From Albidovulum sp. (GTDB lineage: Bacteria; Pseudomonadota; Alphaproteobacteria; Rhodobacterales; Rhodobacteraceae), in NCBI GenBank assembly GCA_020637635.1, contig JACKKB010000010.1, positions 1-64,000 of the forward strand: a DNA stretch of 64,000 nucleotides, written 5' to 3'. Both the position numbers and the translations under genes were made by a program. The stretch's first letter is position 1, and each line of letters begins with the position of its first letter. The notes under the pieces are model-generated. The model saw only the letters and a program-made list of their open reading frames with translations. It ran no database searches and had not been told where the DNA came from. Shown piece after piece: positions 1-8,523 of the stretch.

Positions 1-162
1 AGTCAGAGCCAGAATTGCACGCCGAAACAAACCTTTGGCTTCGTGTCGTGCGCTTCATCGTCCGTTCCTTCCCTGGGGCGGACTCCGGTTGAAACTGGAG
101 GTCAGATCCCGCGGCGGGTCAGCGAGGAGCATACGCGTGCTCGAGAACCTGAAAAGGGACCC

Positions 163-180
163 GCTGCGGTCGTCCGCAGC
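163..180 (-). terminator. Possible transcription terminator hairpin after hldE
   Basis: A perfect 7-bp stem (GCTGCGG/CCGCAGC) with a 4-base loop lies about 95 bases past the hldE stop. Read on the minus strand it is followed, after about seven bases, by a short CTTTTC run. A second 6-bp hairpin (CGCCCG/CGGGCG, 250-267) lies directly after the stop codon. The T-run is short and offset, so intrinsic termination is only plausible. The rest of positions 1-274 shows no credible gene. Confidence 0.3.
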
Positions 181-274
181 GATTTCACCGCTCATGGCTT
201 CCCGCCTGGCCTGATGCTGGCCGGGGGCGCGGCCTTGTCGAAGGGCAGGCGCCCGTCTCGCCGGGCGTGCCGGG

Positions 275-1735
275 TTACTTCGAGCCCTTGATCTGCGTCA
301 CCGTGCGCGTCGTGGAATGACCGGAGAGCAGATCGACCAGCAGAACCGCCCCGCCGTTTTCCGCGACGACTTCGGCGCCGACAACCTGGTCGACGGTGTA
401 GTCGCTGCCTTTGACCAGCAGGTCGGGCCGCAAGAGCGTGATGAGTTCGAGCGGCGTGTCCTGGCCGAAGATCGTCACCGCGGCAACCCCTTCGACGGCC
501 GAAACGACACGTGCGCGCACGTCTTCGGGCTGGATCGGGCGATCGGGCCCCTTCAGGCGTTTGACGCTGTCGTCCGAGTTCAGGGCGACGATCAGCTTGG
601 TGCAATGGCTGGCCGCCTGTTCGAGCAGGCTGAGATGGCCGGGATGCAAGAGGTCGAAGACCCCGTTGGCGAACCCGATGGTCTCGTTCGCCGCGCGCCA
701 CCGGCCGACCATCTCGGCCAGGGCGCTCCAGTCGCGGACGACCTTGGAATTGCGTTTGGCGCTCGTGTCTCTGAGCGCCTGCTCGACATCCGCGGCCGGA
801 ACGCTTACGGCGCCGATGCGGGTCACCGCGATGCCAGCGCTGGCCATCGCCACCTCGGCGGCGTCGTCGAGGGTCATCCCGCCAATCAGGCAGGCCGACA
901 GCGTGGCCAACACTGCATCGCCAGCGCCGGTCACGTCATACACGTCCGTCTTTCGTGCCGGTCTGTAGATGTCGCCAACCGGCCCCGCGATCAGGATGCC
1001 GTTTTCCGACAGCGTCACGGCAAGATGGGCGATGTCATGCGCGGCGCACAATTCGCGCGCTGCTGCGGCGATGGACTCGCGATCGGGCAGGTCGCGGCCT
1101 GCCGCCATCTGCAATTCGCCGAGGTTGGGCGTGACGATGAACGCGCCGCGATAGCGGCTGAAATCCCGGCTTTTCGGATCGACGACGGTGCGAAGCCCCG
1201 CCGCCGCCGCGGCCTCGATCAAGTGGCGCGCCGTATCGCCGAGAAGCACGCCCTTGGCATAATCCGAGAGGATCAACAGCGCGGCCCCGGAGAGCTCCGC
1301 CCGCACGGCATCGAGCAGGGTGGCGGCATCGTCGCCCTCCATCGCCCGGCACTCTTCCCGGTCGATCCTCATCACCTGCTGGGCCCGCGCGATATAGCGC
1401 GTCTTGACCGTTGTCGACGTGCCTGCCCGCCGAATGAGCGTGCTGGTCAATGTCGCGGACAGGATCTCGTCAAGGGCATCTCCCTCGGCGTCGGTGCCCA
1501 CGGCGGCCAAGAGGTGCGGGCGCACGCCAAGCGCCGTGAGGTTCATGCAGACGTTGCCGGCGCCACCCGGCCGTTCCGACTGGTGCTGGTGATGGAAGAC
1601 CGGCACCGGCCCTTCGGGGGAAATGCGCGTAACGTCGCCGTAGACGTAACGGTCGAGCATCAGATCGCCCACGCAGAGCACCCTGGCAGAAGCAGCACGG
1701 TCCATTGCAGCGTGAAACCGGTCGGCAAGGGTCAT
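275..1735 (-). CDS. hldE: Bifunctional heptose 7-phosphate kinase / heptose 1-phosphate adenylyltransferase HldE
   Basis: Makes ADP-D-glycero-D-manno-heptose in the cytosol: the N-terminal half phosphorylates heptose 7-phosphate at C1 and the C-terminal half adenylylates heptose 1-phosphate. The protein is 486 residues, the usual length. The PfkB-type kinase domain carries the DVTGAGDAV anion-hole motif. The nucleotidyltransferase domain carries NGVFDLLHPGHL (HxGH) and a late GHSTTRT motif. The ATG at 1735 is chosen because it overlaps the gmhA stop as ATGA and opens with a normal HldE N-terminus; a longer in-frame start at 1774 would run back into gmhA. It is the last gene of the minus-strand polysaccharide operon. 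The phosphatase GmhB and epimerase HldD needed to complete ADP-L,D-heptose are not in the window. Confidence 0.95.
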   Translation of the reverse strand: MTLADRFHAAMDRAASARVLCVGDLMLDRYVYGDVTRISPEGPVPVFHHQHQSERPGGAGNVCMNLTALGVRPHLLAAVGTDAEGDALDEILSATLTSTLIRRAGTSTTVKTRYIARAQQVMRIDREECRAMEGDDAATLLDAVRAELSGAALLILSDYAKGVLLGDTARHLIEAAAAAGLRTVVDPKSRDFSRYRGAFIVTPNLGELQMAAGRDLPDRESIAAAARELCAAHDIAHLAVTLSENGILIAGPVGDIYRPARKTDVYDVTGAGDAVLATLSACLIGGMTLDDAAEVAMASAGIAVTRIGAVSVPAADVEQALRDTSAKRNSKVVRDWSALAEMVGRWRAANETIGFANGVFDLLHPGHLSLLEQAASHCTKLIVALNSDDSVKRLKGPDRPIQPEDVRARVVSAVEGVAAVTIFGQDTPLELITLLRPDLLVKGSDYTVDQVVGAEVVAENGGAVLLVDLLSGHSTTRTVTQIKGSK

Positions 1736-2319
1736 CGGCCGTCTCCGTACAGGCGCTGTTCGATCTCCTGACACAGGACGTGGCCTAGAACGATGTGCAT
1801 TTCCTGGATGCGAGTCGTGCGGGTGGCCGGCACCCGCAACTCGTGGTCGACCAGAGCCGCCATGGCTCCGCCGTCACGGCCCGAAAAGCCCACGCACAGC
1901 AATCCGCTGTCGCGCGCGGTCCTGAGTGCGGCATTCACGTTGGAACTGTTGCCCGAAGTCGAGATCCCGACGGCCACGTCGCCGGGGCGGCCCAGGGCTT
2001 CGACCTGGCGCGAGAACATCCGCTCCACCGACCAATCGTTGGCAACGGCGGTGAGGGTCGAGGTATCGCAGGTCAACGCGATGGCCGCGATCGCCGGGCG
2101 CTCGCGGATCTCGAACCGCGCCGTCAGTTCGGTCGCCAGATGCTGGGCGTCCGCCGCGCTGCCACCATTGCCGAAGAAGAGCACTTTCCCCCCCCGGCGG
2201 ATTCGCTCCAACACCGCATCGACCAGGGCGGAGAAAGCCGGACCCAGCGCCCTTTCGGTTGCCATCGCCGTGGACAAGTGCTCTGAAAATGCGGCTTGGA
2301 AGAACGAAATCCCAGTCAT
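1732..2319 (-). CDS. gmhA: Sedoheptulose 7-phosphate isomerase GmhA
   Basis: Converts sedoheptulose 7-phosphate to D-glycero-D-manno-heptose 7-phosphate, the substrate of the downstream HldE. The 195-residue protein is a single SIS domain of typical length. Visible motifs are GNGGSAADAQH near the sugar-phosphate site, STSGNS, and the late catalytic stretch QEMHIVLGHVLC. Its stop overlaps the hldE start as ATGA, so the two are translationally coupled. The upstream glycosyltransferase ends six bases before its ATG. The pairing with hldE inside an exopolysaccharide operon suggests heptose in the polymer, although a core-LPS role is also possible. Confidence 0.95.
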   Translation of the reverse strand: MTGISFFQAAFSEHLSTAMATERALGPAFSALVDAVLERIRRGGKVLFFGNGGSAADAQHLATELTARFEIRERPAIAAIALTCDTSTLTAVANDWSVERMFSRQVEALGRPGDVAVGISTSGNSSNVNAALRTARDSGLLCVGFSGRDGGAMAALVDHELRVPATRTTRIQEMHIVLGHVLCQEIEQRLYGDGR

Positions 2320-2325
2320 CTCAAT

Positions 2326-3417
2326 CTAACCCTTTCGAGCCAGCGCAGTGGCGTAAACGCGGTCGACCTTCTCCAAATGACCGGAAAGGTCGCCGATCGT
2401 GTTGAAGACCGCGCGGGCATTGTCGCCCATGCGCGCCAGGTCCAATGTCGCCACCCGATCGAGCGCCTGGGCGAGGCCATTCGGATCGTCCATGTCGAAG
2501 ACCAGGCCGTTGTAACCGTCGATCACCAGTTCGGGCAAGGCACCGCGGTTGGAGACCAGCACGGGACGCGCGTTGCGCATGGCCTCGACGGCGACCAGGC
2601 CGAAGGCCTCCCACCGCGAGGGCAGGACGATGGCGTCGAACGCCCGCATGTGCGCGTCGACCTGACTGGCATGGACCCAGTCTATCTCGGCGACGCCTGG
2701 GGGGAGTGCGATGGTGGGATGATCGCCGCGCAGCTTGCTGCCGATCAGTGTCAGCGTCAGGTCGCTCCGACGGGCGGCCGAAAAGCTCGCAAGGAGGTGG
2801 TCGAGCCCCTTCTGCCGGTCGAACCGCCCGAAAAAGGCGAGGTTGCGCTTGGCCTGGTCGAGGCCCAGATCGGCGACTGTCGCCGTGGTCGTGTCGGCGG
2901 TTCCGTTGTAGATCATATGATCATTGCCGCAACTCACTCCGTAGCGCCGCGCCGCCTCCGCCTCGGACCTGGAGATGTTGATGATCGCGTCCGTCCGGCG
3001 TGCGAGAAACCGTTCCATCGTGGCATAGATCCGCTTTTTCGGTTCCGCGATGTCCTGCGTGAAGGCCCAGCCGTGGGCGCAGTAGACGACGGCCGGTTTC
3101 GGACCTCTGAGTTTCGGCAACGCAAGGCGCCCGTAAAGCCCGGGAAAGGCGGAATGCAGATGCAGGATATCGGCCCCGGCGCGGTCTATCAGTGGCGCGA
3201 TCTCGCGCACGACGCGACCGATCCGGACCGGGTTGCGCGAGCTGGTGTAGAGCAGGTCCGTCCCGGTCTCCTCCGCCAGTTCCCTCGAGATCAGGTTTCG
3301 GCAGGCGATGAGCACCGGGTTGTGTCCCTGGGCCTTCTGGTGCCGCACCAGGTTCAGGACCACGGTGGTGGGGCCGCCACGGGACAATTCGACGACATGG
3401 GCGATGGTGAGGGTCAT
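2326..3417 (-). CDS. Glycosyltransferase, GT4 family (GT-B fold)
   Basis: A 363-residue cytosolic glycosyltransferase expected to add a sugar from a nucleotide donor to the lipid-linked repeat unit. The N-terminal acceptor domain begins with an IAHVVELSRGG glycine-rich turn. The C-terminal donor domain has FFGRFDRQKGLDHLL and the EX7E-type motif SRWEAFGLVAVEAM (about residues 270-285). The start at 3417 makes an ATGA overlap with the upstream GT9 gene; an earlier in-frame start would lie inside that gene. Donor and acceptor cannot be told from sequence; heptose is a guess based only on neighbouring gmhA-hldE. Confidence 0.88.
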   Translation of the reverse strand: MTLTIAHVVELSRGGPTTVVLNLVRHQKAQGHNPVLIACRNLISRELAEETGTDLLYTSSRNPVRIGRVVREIAPLIDRAGADILHLHSAFPGLYGRLALPKLRGPKPAVVYCAHGWAFTQDIAEPKKRIYATMERFLARRTDAIINISRSEAEAARRYGVSCGNDHMIYNGTADTTTATVADLGLDQAKRNLAFFGRFDRQKGLDHLLASFSAARRSDLTLTLIGSKLRGDHPTIALPPGVAEIDWVHASQVDAHMRAFDAIVLPSRWEAFGLVAVEAMRNARPVLVSNRGALPELVIDGYNGLVFDMDDPNGLAQALDRVATLDLARMGDNARAVFNTIGDLSGHLEKVDRVYATALARKG

Positions 3418-4574
3418 TGCGCCGTCTCCCGAGTGGGCGAGCGGCGCAGGCGGGCCAAAGCCGCATCGCGCACCTGCTCGACGGTGACCGCGCGCAGGCA
3501 GGCATAGGCCTCGGGATTGGTGCAGCCCTTGAGACCGGCGTGATACGCACATGGCTGGCAGGGCAGGGCGCTGTGAACCAGCGTCACAAGATCCGGATCG
3601 AGCCCCAGCACCGAGGGCGCCGTCGGCCCCAGCACGGCCACGGCCGGCGTGGCGAGGGCGTTGGCGATGTGCAGGGGGCCGGTGTCGTTGATCAGCAGGA
3701 GATCTGCGGCGTCGATCGTCGCCATCAATTCCTCGAGCGAAAGCAATCCTGTCAAGTCGACGGCCGCCGGCTCCCCCGCCACCCTGACGATCGTGCGCGC
3801 CAGTGGCGTTTCGGCCGGAAGCCCTGTCACGATGGTCCGCAGGCCCGTTTCGCGATGCAGCTCGCGGATGACCGCGCCGAACTTCTCGGCTTCCCACGAC
3901 CGGTCGATGACGAGAGCCGAGGTGCCGGGATGGCACAGCAGAAACGGTCCTTCGATATCCAGCCCCCGCTGCAGAAGCCTTTTCCGCGCGCCCTCGCGCG
4001 CGGTGTCCGCGAGCGTGATTGTGGGGCGCAGGCCGGTAGCGTCGGCGCCGGCGGCCACCGCCAGATCGGCGAACAGGGCGTCCCAGCCTTTGGCCGGATC
4101 GATGGGCACCAAGGTTTCGCGCGGGTGGCGGGCAAGGCCGTGGTCGAACCTTGCCCAACGGTCGACCCCGAGCCAGCGGAACCACATCTGGCCCAGCTTG
4201 ACCCAGAAATATTCGACCTCGAGCAGGACCCCGAGGTCGAAATGCTCGCCGCGCAACTGCGCGAGACCCGCCCGCTGATCGGCAAGCGAATGCGGACTGG
4301 CGATTGTGATGATCCGGTCGATTGCCTTGTTGTGCGCCAACACCGCCAGCGCCCGGTTGGCCACGACCACGACGATCTCGGCGTGTGGAAACTGACGGCG
4401 CAGCGCCGCGACGGAGAGCGTGCCACGGACGACGTCGCCGATCCGGTCGACCGTCCAGATCAGGATCCGCTTCGGCTGGTCGGGGCCGGTCGGTTTCCCG
4501 CGCAACGGGTGCCCGAGGCCGTCGATGCGGTCAAACAGCCGCGCGGCCGTTTCGAATGCAGCACGATCAGCCAT
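3414..4574 (-). CDS. Glycosyltransferase family 9 (heptosyltransferase-like)
   Basis: A 386-residue GT-B enzyme of the family containing the ADP-heptose:LPS heptosyltransferases. The N-terminal domain opens with ILIWTVDRIGDVVRGTL, the usual GDxV-type start. The C-terminal domain has CHPGTSA and the family hallmark LLINDTGPLHIANAL. Four cysteines (CQPC, GCTN, ACLR) lie near the C-terminus, as in several GT9 proteins. The ATG at 4574 overlaps the upstream gene stop by eight bases; in-frame codons further upstream belong to that gene's shadow. GT9 beside gmhA and hldE is direct contextual support for ADP-heptose as donor. Confidence 0.88.
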   Translation of the reverse strand: MADRAAFETAARLFDRIDGLGHPLRGKPTGPDQPKRILIWTVDRIGDVVRGTLSVAALRRQFPHAEIVVVVANRALAVLAHNKAIDRIITIASPHSLADQRAGLAQLRGEHFDLGVLLEVEYFWVKLGQMWFRWLGVDRWARFDHGLARHPRETLVPIDPAKGWDALFADLAVAAGADATGLRPTITLADTAREGARKRLLQRGLDIEGPFLLCHPGTSALVIDRSWEAEKFGAVIRELHRETGLRTIVTGLPAETPLARTIVRVAGEPAAVDLTGLLSLEELMATIDAADLLLINDTGPLHIANALATPAVAVLGPTAPSVLGLDPDLVTLVHSALPCQPCAYHAGLKGCTNPEAYACLRAVTVEQVRDAALARLRRSPTRETAQ

Positions 4575-5679
4575 CGCCACGGGCCTCGTCGAGGATGTCC
4601 AGCACCTCGCCGGCAGCGCGGGCCCAGGAATACCCGGGCGCATGGGCCAGTCCCAGACGCCGCAACGCGGCCGAGAGCGCATCGTCGGTGGCAACACGCG
4701 TGATCGCCTCGGCCATGGCAGCCTCGTCGGTGGGATCCACAAAGAGCGCGGCCTTGCCGGCGACATCGGGCATCGAGGAGACGTTCGAGGTGACGACGGG
4801 CGTGCCGCAGGCCATGGCCTCCAGGATCGGCAGACCAAACCCCTCGTAGTGTGAAAGGTAAAGCAACGCCGTCGCGCGGTTCAGAAGGGCGACGAGCCGC
4901 GCATCGTCGACGAAGCCGAGAAAATTCACCCGTTCGGCGATGCCTTCCTGGGCGGCGATGCCGGTCAACCGGTCGGACCGCAGCGCCTCCTTTCCAACGA
5001 TGGCGAGCGGCGGCAGCGCCGGCGTCGCCCGGCAGGCGCGGGCATAGGCGCGCAGGATGCCGTCGACGTTCTTGCGCGGCTCCAGCGTACCGAGAACGAC
5101 GAAGGCGGGCGTTTCGCCCAGGGTCGGGTCGGGCGGCACGTCGGCCAGTCGTCGAAAATGCGCCGCCGCCGCCTCGCTCGCAACACGCACCTTCTCGACC
5201 GGCCGCCCGTTGTAGGCGTCGATATCCGCGCGTGTGTTGTCGGCAAAGCAGACGATGCGCGCGGCACGCGCGAGGGTCAGCCGCATCCAGATCCGTTGCC
5301 GCAACCGTTGTCCATGCGAGTAGGCTTCGGGACAGCGCCACCATTCCATCCCGTGCACCGTGGTTACCGAGGCGGGAAAACCGAGACAGAACTTGCTCGA
5401 GGTTGAATAGAATACTTCGACACCCTCGCGGCGCAGGACCGGGCCGAGTTGCCGGCCGAGCCACAGATCGACCGGGCTGCGTTTCGCCAGCCTGACCGGA
5501 GGCGCGACGACGAGACGCCCCGGCAGGTCAACCTTGAGCGGTGCGTCCGAAAAGAACACCAGCTCGCGCGTCGGATCTGCCGCAGCCATGGCATCGGCGA
5601 TATGCGCCGCATAGCGTTCGACGCCGGTACGCACCTTGCCGTATGGCCGGGCGTCGAGGCCGATGACGCGCGCGATCAT
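4567..5679 (-). CDS. Glycosyltransferase, GT4 family
   Basis: A 370-residue GT-B transferase. The N-terminus GLDARPYGKVRTGVERYA is the typical opening of mannosyl/rhamnosyltransferase-like GT4 proteins. The donor domain contains LGTLEPRKNVDGIL and YLSHYEGFGLPILEAMACGTPVV, which holds the EX7E pair. It starts by ATGA overlap with the upstream glycosyltransferase (stop at 5676) and overlaps the GT9 gene by eight bases, so it is embedded in a tightly coupled operon. It probably adds one sugar of the repeat unit on the cytosolic face. The sugar is unknown. Confidence 0.88.
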   Translation of the reverse strand: MIARVIGLDARPYGKVRTGVERYAAHIADAMAAADPTRELVFFSDAPLKVDLPGRLVVAPPVRLAKRSPVDLWLGRQLGPVLRREGVEVFYSTSSKFCLGFPASVTTVHGMEWWRCPEAYSHGQRLRQRIWMRLTLARAARIVCFADNTRADIDAYNGRPVEKVRVASEAAAAHFRRLADVPPDPTLGETPAFVVLGTLEPRKNVDGILRAYARACRATPALPPLAIVGKEALRSDRLTGIAAQEGIAERVNFLGFVDDARLVALLNRATALLYLSHYEGFGLPILEAMACGTPVVTSNVSSMPDVAGKAALFVDPTDEAAMAEAITRVATDDALSAALRRLGLAHAPGYSWARAAGEVLDILDEARGDG

Positions 5680-6980
5680 GGTCGCCTCCGTGCGGCCTGC
5701 ATGTTCGCGACGATCGCCGCCCGCTCGCGGTCGAAACTCCGGGTCCAGCTGAACGCCTGAGCGGTGGCAAGCGCGTTCTGACGCATTCGGGCATAGCGCT
5801 CCGGATCGGCGGCGAGGGCGGCGATCGCGTCACTCAAGGCAGCAACGTCCTGCGGCAAGACGATCCCCGCCTCGGCGCGGGCGACAATATCGCCGCCTTC
5901 GGTGCCCACGGTTGCGACAACCGGCAGGCCGGCGGCAAAATACTCCAGCACCTTGAGGGGGTAGGCGTAGGTTCGGTAGGCATTGGGCTCGGAGAGGGCA
6001 AATCCGAGAGCCATGCCGCCGAGTTGGAACTGCACCTTCGCATAGGGAACGGGTCCGGTGAACGAGACCCGGTCGGCCACGCCCAATTCGGTGGCGCGCC
6101 GCCGCAGATGTTCGGTAAAGCCCGGCAGGCCATCGCCCACGATCCGCACGCTCACATGCTCGGGCAGGTGGGGCAGGGCGCTCAGCAATTTGCCGACGCC
6201 ACTCCATTCGATGACGTTGCCCACATAGACGATGCCGAACGCCTCGGCGCTTGCCCCGGACGTGGCGCGGGCCGCCGCCATCCTGTCGAAATCGACGCCG
6301 GTCTCGCAGATTAGCGGTGTCAGCCCGGTTTCGGCCACCCGCAGCCCCTGCAACCGGGGGCCGATCGTGATGAACGTATCTGCGGCGCCCGGAAGTGCCC
6401 GTTCGAGCCACGCGGTGACCGCCTGGCGCGTATCGGTGAACAGCCCCGCCTCGTAGTCGCGGTCGACATAGACGAGGTGGCGCACGCGGCCCGCGCGTTT
6501 CAGAAGCCATGCCGGCAACGCCGCCCAGGGACCGAACGCCACCACGACATCCGCCCGGGCAGAAGGACGCCACGCCGCGGTCACGAAGGCGCCGGTCGCC
6601 GCAACTTCCCGCAATAGAGAGAAGGGTCTTGCCAGTCGAATGAGCGCGCCCTTGAGCCAGGCCATGGGACGCGGATGGTCGGTGGAGGCCCGGTTTGCGC
6701 TGGCCCGGCGGGCGATGCCGCCGAAGAAATTCAGGAACGGGTCGATGGTCCGGATCGTGGCGCCGTCGAGCGTCACCTCCTCGGTCCGCGAGGTCAGCCC
6801 GTCGCGCAGCGCCGCGCGCAAGCCGGCCGTCCGGTTCAACCGCTTGCCGACCAGGGTGACCCGATCGCCGCGCCCGGCATAGTACCGCACCGCGTTGTGT
6901 TCGCGGTTGTTGAAGGAACGACAGTAATCCAACGGCGTGATCAGCAAGAGCGAAAGGGTCCGAGGAGGTGACGCCGCCAT
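5676..6980 (-). CDS. Glycosyltransferase, GT4 family
   Basis: A 434-residue glycosyltransferase. The N-terminus has a hydrophobic LSLLLITPLDYC turn followed by NNREHNAVRYYAGRGDRVTLVG. The donor domain has IVYVGNVIEWSGVGKLL and the motif EPNAYRTYAYPLKVLEYFAAGLPVV, where the glutamates of the EX-E element and the PLKVLEY helix are clear. The start at 6980 lies 11 bases after the ABC ATPase stop and is preceded by a G-rich ribosome-binding stretch (GGGGCGGG); a longer in-frame start at 7082 would lie within the ATPase gene. Substrate unknown. Confidence 0.85.
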   Translation of the reverse strand: MAASPPRTLSLLLITPLDYCRSFNNREHNAVRYYAGRGDRVTLVGKRLNRTAGLRAALRDGLTSRTEEVTLDGATIRTIDPFLNFFGGIARRASANRASTDHPRPMAWLKGALIRLARPFSLLREVAATGAFVTAAWRPSARADVVVAFGPWAALPAWLLKRAGRVRHLVYVDRDYEAGLFTDTRQAVTAWLERALPGAADTFITIGPRLQGLRVAETGLTPLICETGVDFDRMAAARATSGASAEAFGIVYVGNVIEWSGVGKLLSALPHLPEHVSVRIVGDGLPGFTEHLRRRATELGVADRVSFTGPVPYAKVQFQLGGMALGFALSEPNAYRTYAYPLKVLEYFAAGLPVVATVGTEGGDIVARAEAGIVLPQDVAALSDAIAALAADPERYARMRQNALATAQAFSWTRSFDRERAAIVANMQAARRRP

Positions 6981-6991
6981 CGTGCCCGCCC

Positions 6992-8002
6992 CTAGCGCGA
7001 CACGATGTTCAGGAAAACATCGTCGAGCGTCTGGCGCCGTCGGTCCACCGAATGCACGACCGCCTTGCGATCCAGGAGCCACTGGAGGGTCGCGTTCAGG
7101 GCGCCCGACCCCTCGTCAGCGGCAAAACTGAGGGTCCAGATTCCGTCGGTATCCCTCTCGATCTTCGGGGTGAGGCCGCGCACCTTCTCGGGCAGCTCAG
7201 CCACCGATGCGGTCACGGGGCCCGAAAACCGGATCGTCTGCAGCGAACTCAGATGCGCGATCGCCGCCAGTTCGTCAACCGTGCCCTTCGCGACGAGGCG
7301 GGATTTGTGCATCACGCCCACGTGGTCGCACAGAAGTTCGATCTCACGCAGGTCGTGCGACGTGATCAGCACGGTAGGCTTCCAGAAATCCTTCATCTTG
7401 TTGGCGATCAGGTCGATGATGTCCTTGGCGTTGACCGGGTCGACGCCCTTCGTCGGCTCGTCCATCAACAGGAACCTTGGTTTCGACAGCATGCCGCGCG
7501 CGATCGCGAAGCGTTGCTTGGTGCCGGTCGAATAGGAATCGAAGCGTTCGTGGCGGTAGCGCGCGATACCGAGGAACTCCATCAGCCGGTCGATCCATTC
7601 GCGGCTTTCGATCTTGTCGAGTTTGTAGATGCCGCTAAAGAATTCCAGGTTCTGCTGCCCGGTCAGACGCCAGTAGAAGCTGCGTTCATTCGACGTGACG
7701 AGACCGACCGACCGCTTGACCTTGTCGGCGTCGCGGACCGTGTCCATGCCCTCGATCTTCACCGAGCCGGTGGTCGGGTGCAGCAGGGCACAGATGCATT
7801 TGATGAGCGTCGTCTTTCCCGCGCCATTCGGCCCGACGAGGCCGAAGATCTCGCCCCTCGCCACGTCGAAGCTGACATCGTCCACTGCGAGGTATCCGTC
7901 GTCCTTGAGCGGGCGACCGAGTACGAGCCCCAAGCTCAGCTTGTGGTAGCGCTTGGAAACGTTGCGCACGGATATGCCGTGCTCGGCAGTGTCGTCTGTC
8001 AT
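6992..8002 (-). CDS. ABC-2 type exporter ATP-binding protein (polysaccharide/drug exporter class)
   Basis: A 336-residue cytosolic ATPase. Visible are Walker A (GPNGAGKTT), a Q-loop region, the signature YSTGTKQRFAIARG, Walker B with LLMDEPTKGVDP and the H-loop TSHD. A C-terminal extension of about 100 residues resembles DrrA/NodI-type exporters and not KpsT, which is shorter. No permease is adjacent. The only ABC-2 permease in the cluster lies at 21678-22475 on the other strand and is the likely partner. The start at 8002 overlaps the stop of the small upstream gene as ATGA. Its position among glycosyltransferases suggests export of a lipid-linked glycan or an acylated intermediate. Confidence 0.9.
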   Translation of the reverse strand: MTDDTAEHGISVRNVSKRYHKLSLGLVLGRPLKDDGYLAVDDVSFDVARGEIFGLVGPNGAGKTTLIKCICALLHPTTGSVKIEGMDTVRDADKVKRSVGLVTSNERSFYWRLTGQQNLEFFSGIYKLDKIESREWIDRLMEFLGIARYRHERFDSYSTGTKQRFAIARGMLSKPRFLLMDEPTKGVDPVNAKDIIDLIANKMKDFWKPTVLITSHDLREIELLCDHVGVMHKSRLVAKGTVDELAAIAHLSSLQTIRFSGPVTASVAELPEKVRGLTPKIERDTDGIWTLSFAADEGSGALNATLQWLLDRKAVVHSVDRRRQTLDDVFLNIVSR

Positions 8003-8259
8003 CGGAGAAACAGGCCAAGTACCTGGTGAAACAAGTACCCAAGACCCGCCACGCAAACGACGCCGGCCATGGCTTCGGAGATGCGCCAAAAATCGACCAG
8101 GCGCCTGCGCCGCTCGGCCCGCCTGGCGTCGTCCAAGAGCATGACGCGGTCGTAAAGCAGGACTTTCCCGTCGGATTGAAGGTTTCTCTTGGCCTTTGAG
8201 GCGTGCGCGTCGAGCACGTCATCGAGGCTCCGGATCGGGGTGTGTGCGTCAAGCTTCAT
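7999..8259 (-). CDS. Small single-span membrane protein, unknown function
   Basis: An 86-residue protein with a charged N-terminal two thirds (RRAERRRRLVDFW) and one predicted membrane helix near residues 64-84 (AGVVCVAGLGYLFHQVLGLFL). No family was recognised. The stop overlaps the ABC ATPase start as ATGA and the start lies nine bases after the stop of another small membrane gene, so the reading frame is supported by operon geometry. It may be an accessory membrane anchor for the exporter or for the Wzy-Wzz protein; this is inference from position only. Confidence 0.6.
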   Translation of the reverse strand: MKLDAHTPIRSLDDVLDAHASKAKRNLQSDGKVLLYDRVMLLDDARRAERRRRLVDFWRISEAMAGVVCVAGLGYLFHQVLGLFLR

Positions 8260-8268
8260 CGCGCTTCG

Positions 8269-8523
8269 TCACATATGCAGAAGGAAATTCATCACGATGA
8301 AAACCAGCAAGATGGAAAAGTTCGCTGCGAGAAACCCAAGCGCTATGGCACCCAGCGCATCCGCCAGGAGCGACAGCATCGGGATGGCACGGTCCGGGGG
8401 GCCGAGCCCGCCCGTGCCCCGGCCCGCGCGTTCGAGCTTGCGTGCATAGGCCAGGACGAGCGCTTCGCGGACCTTCCATGCGATCGGTGTGGCCGGCGAT
8501 GTCTGCTCGGAAACGACGGTCAT
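8269..8523 (-). CDS. Small membrane protein, unknown function
   Basis: An 84-residue protein with a polar N-terminal half and a long hydrophobic C-terminal half (about residues 48-83), ending FLLHM; the length allows one or two membrane spans. The start ATG at 8523 overlaps the stop of the Wzy-Wzz fusion gene as ATGA, strong support for translation. It is followed by a second tiny membrane protein and then the ABC ATPase. No homologous family was recognised. Confidence 0.58.
   Translation of the reverse strand: MTVVSEQTSPATPIAWKVREALVLAYARKLERAGRGTGGLGPPDRAIPMLSLLADALGAIALGFLAANFSILLVFIVMNFLLHM

Noticed and set aside
43..291. Small open frame at the left edge on the plus strand
   Set aside because: No motif, no ribosome site, and it runs into the hldE terminator and 3' end.
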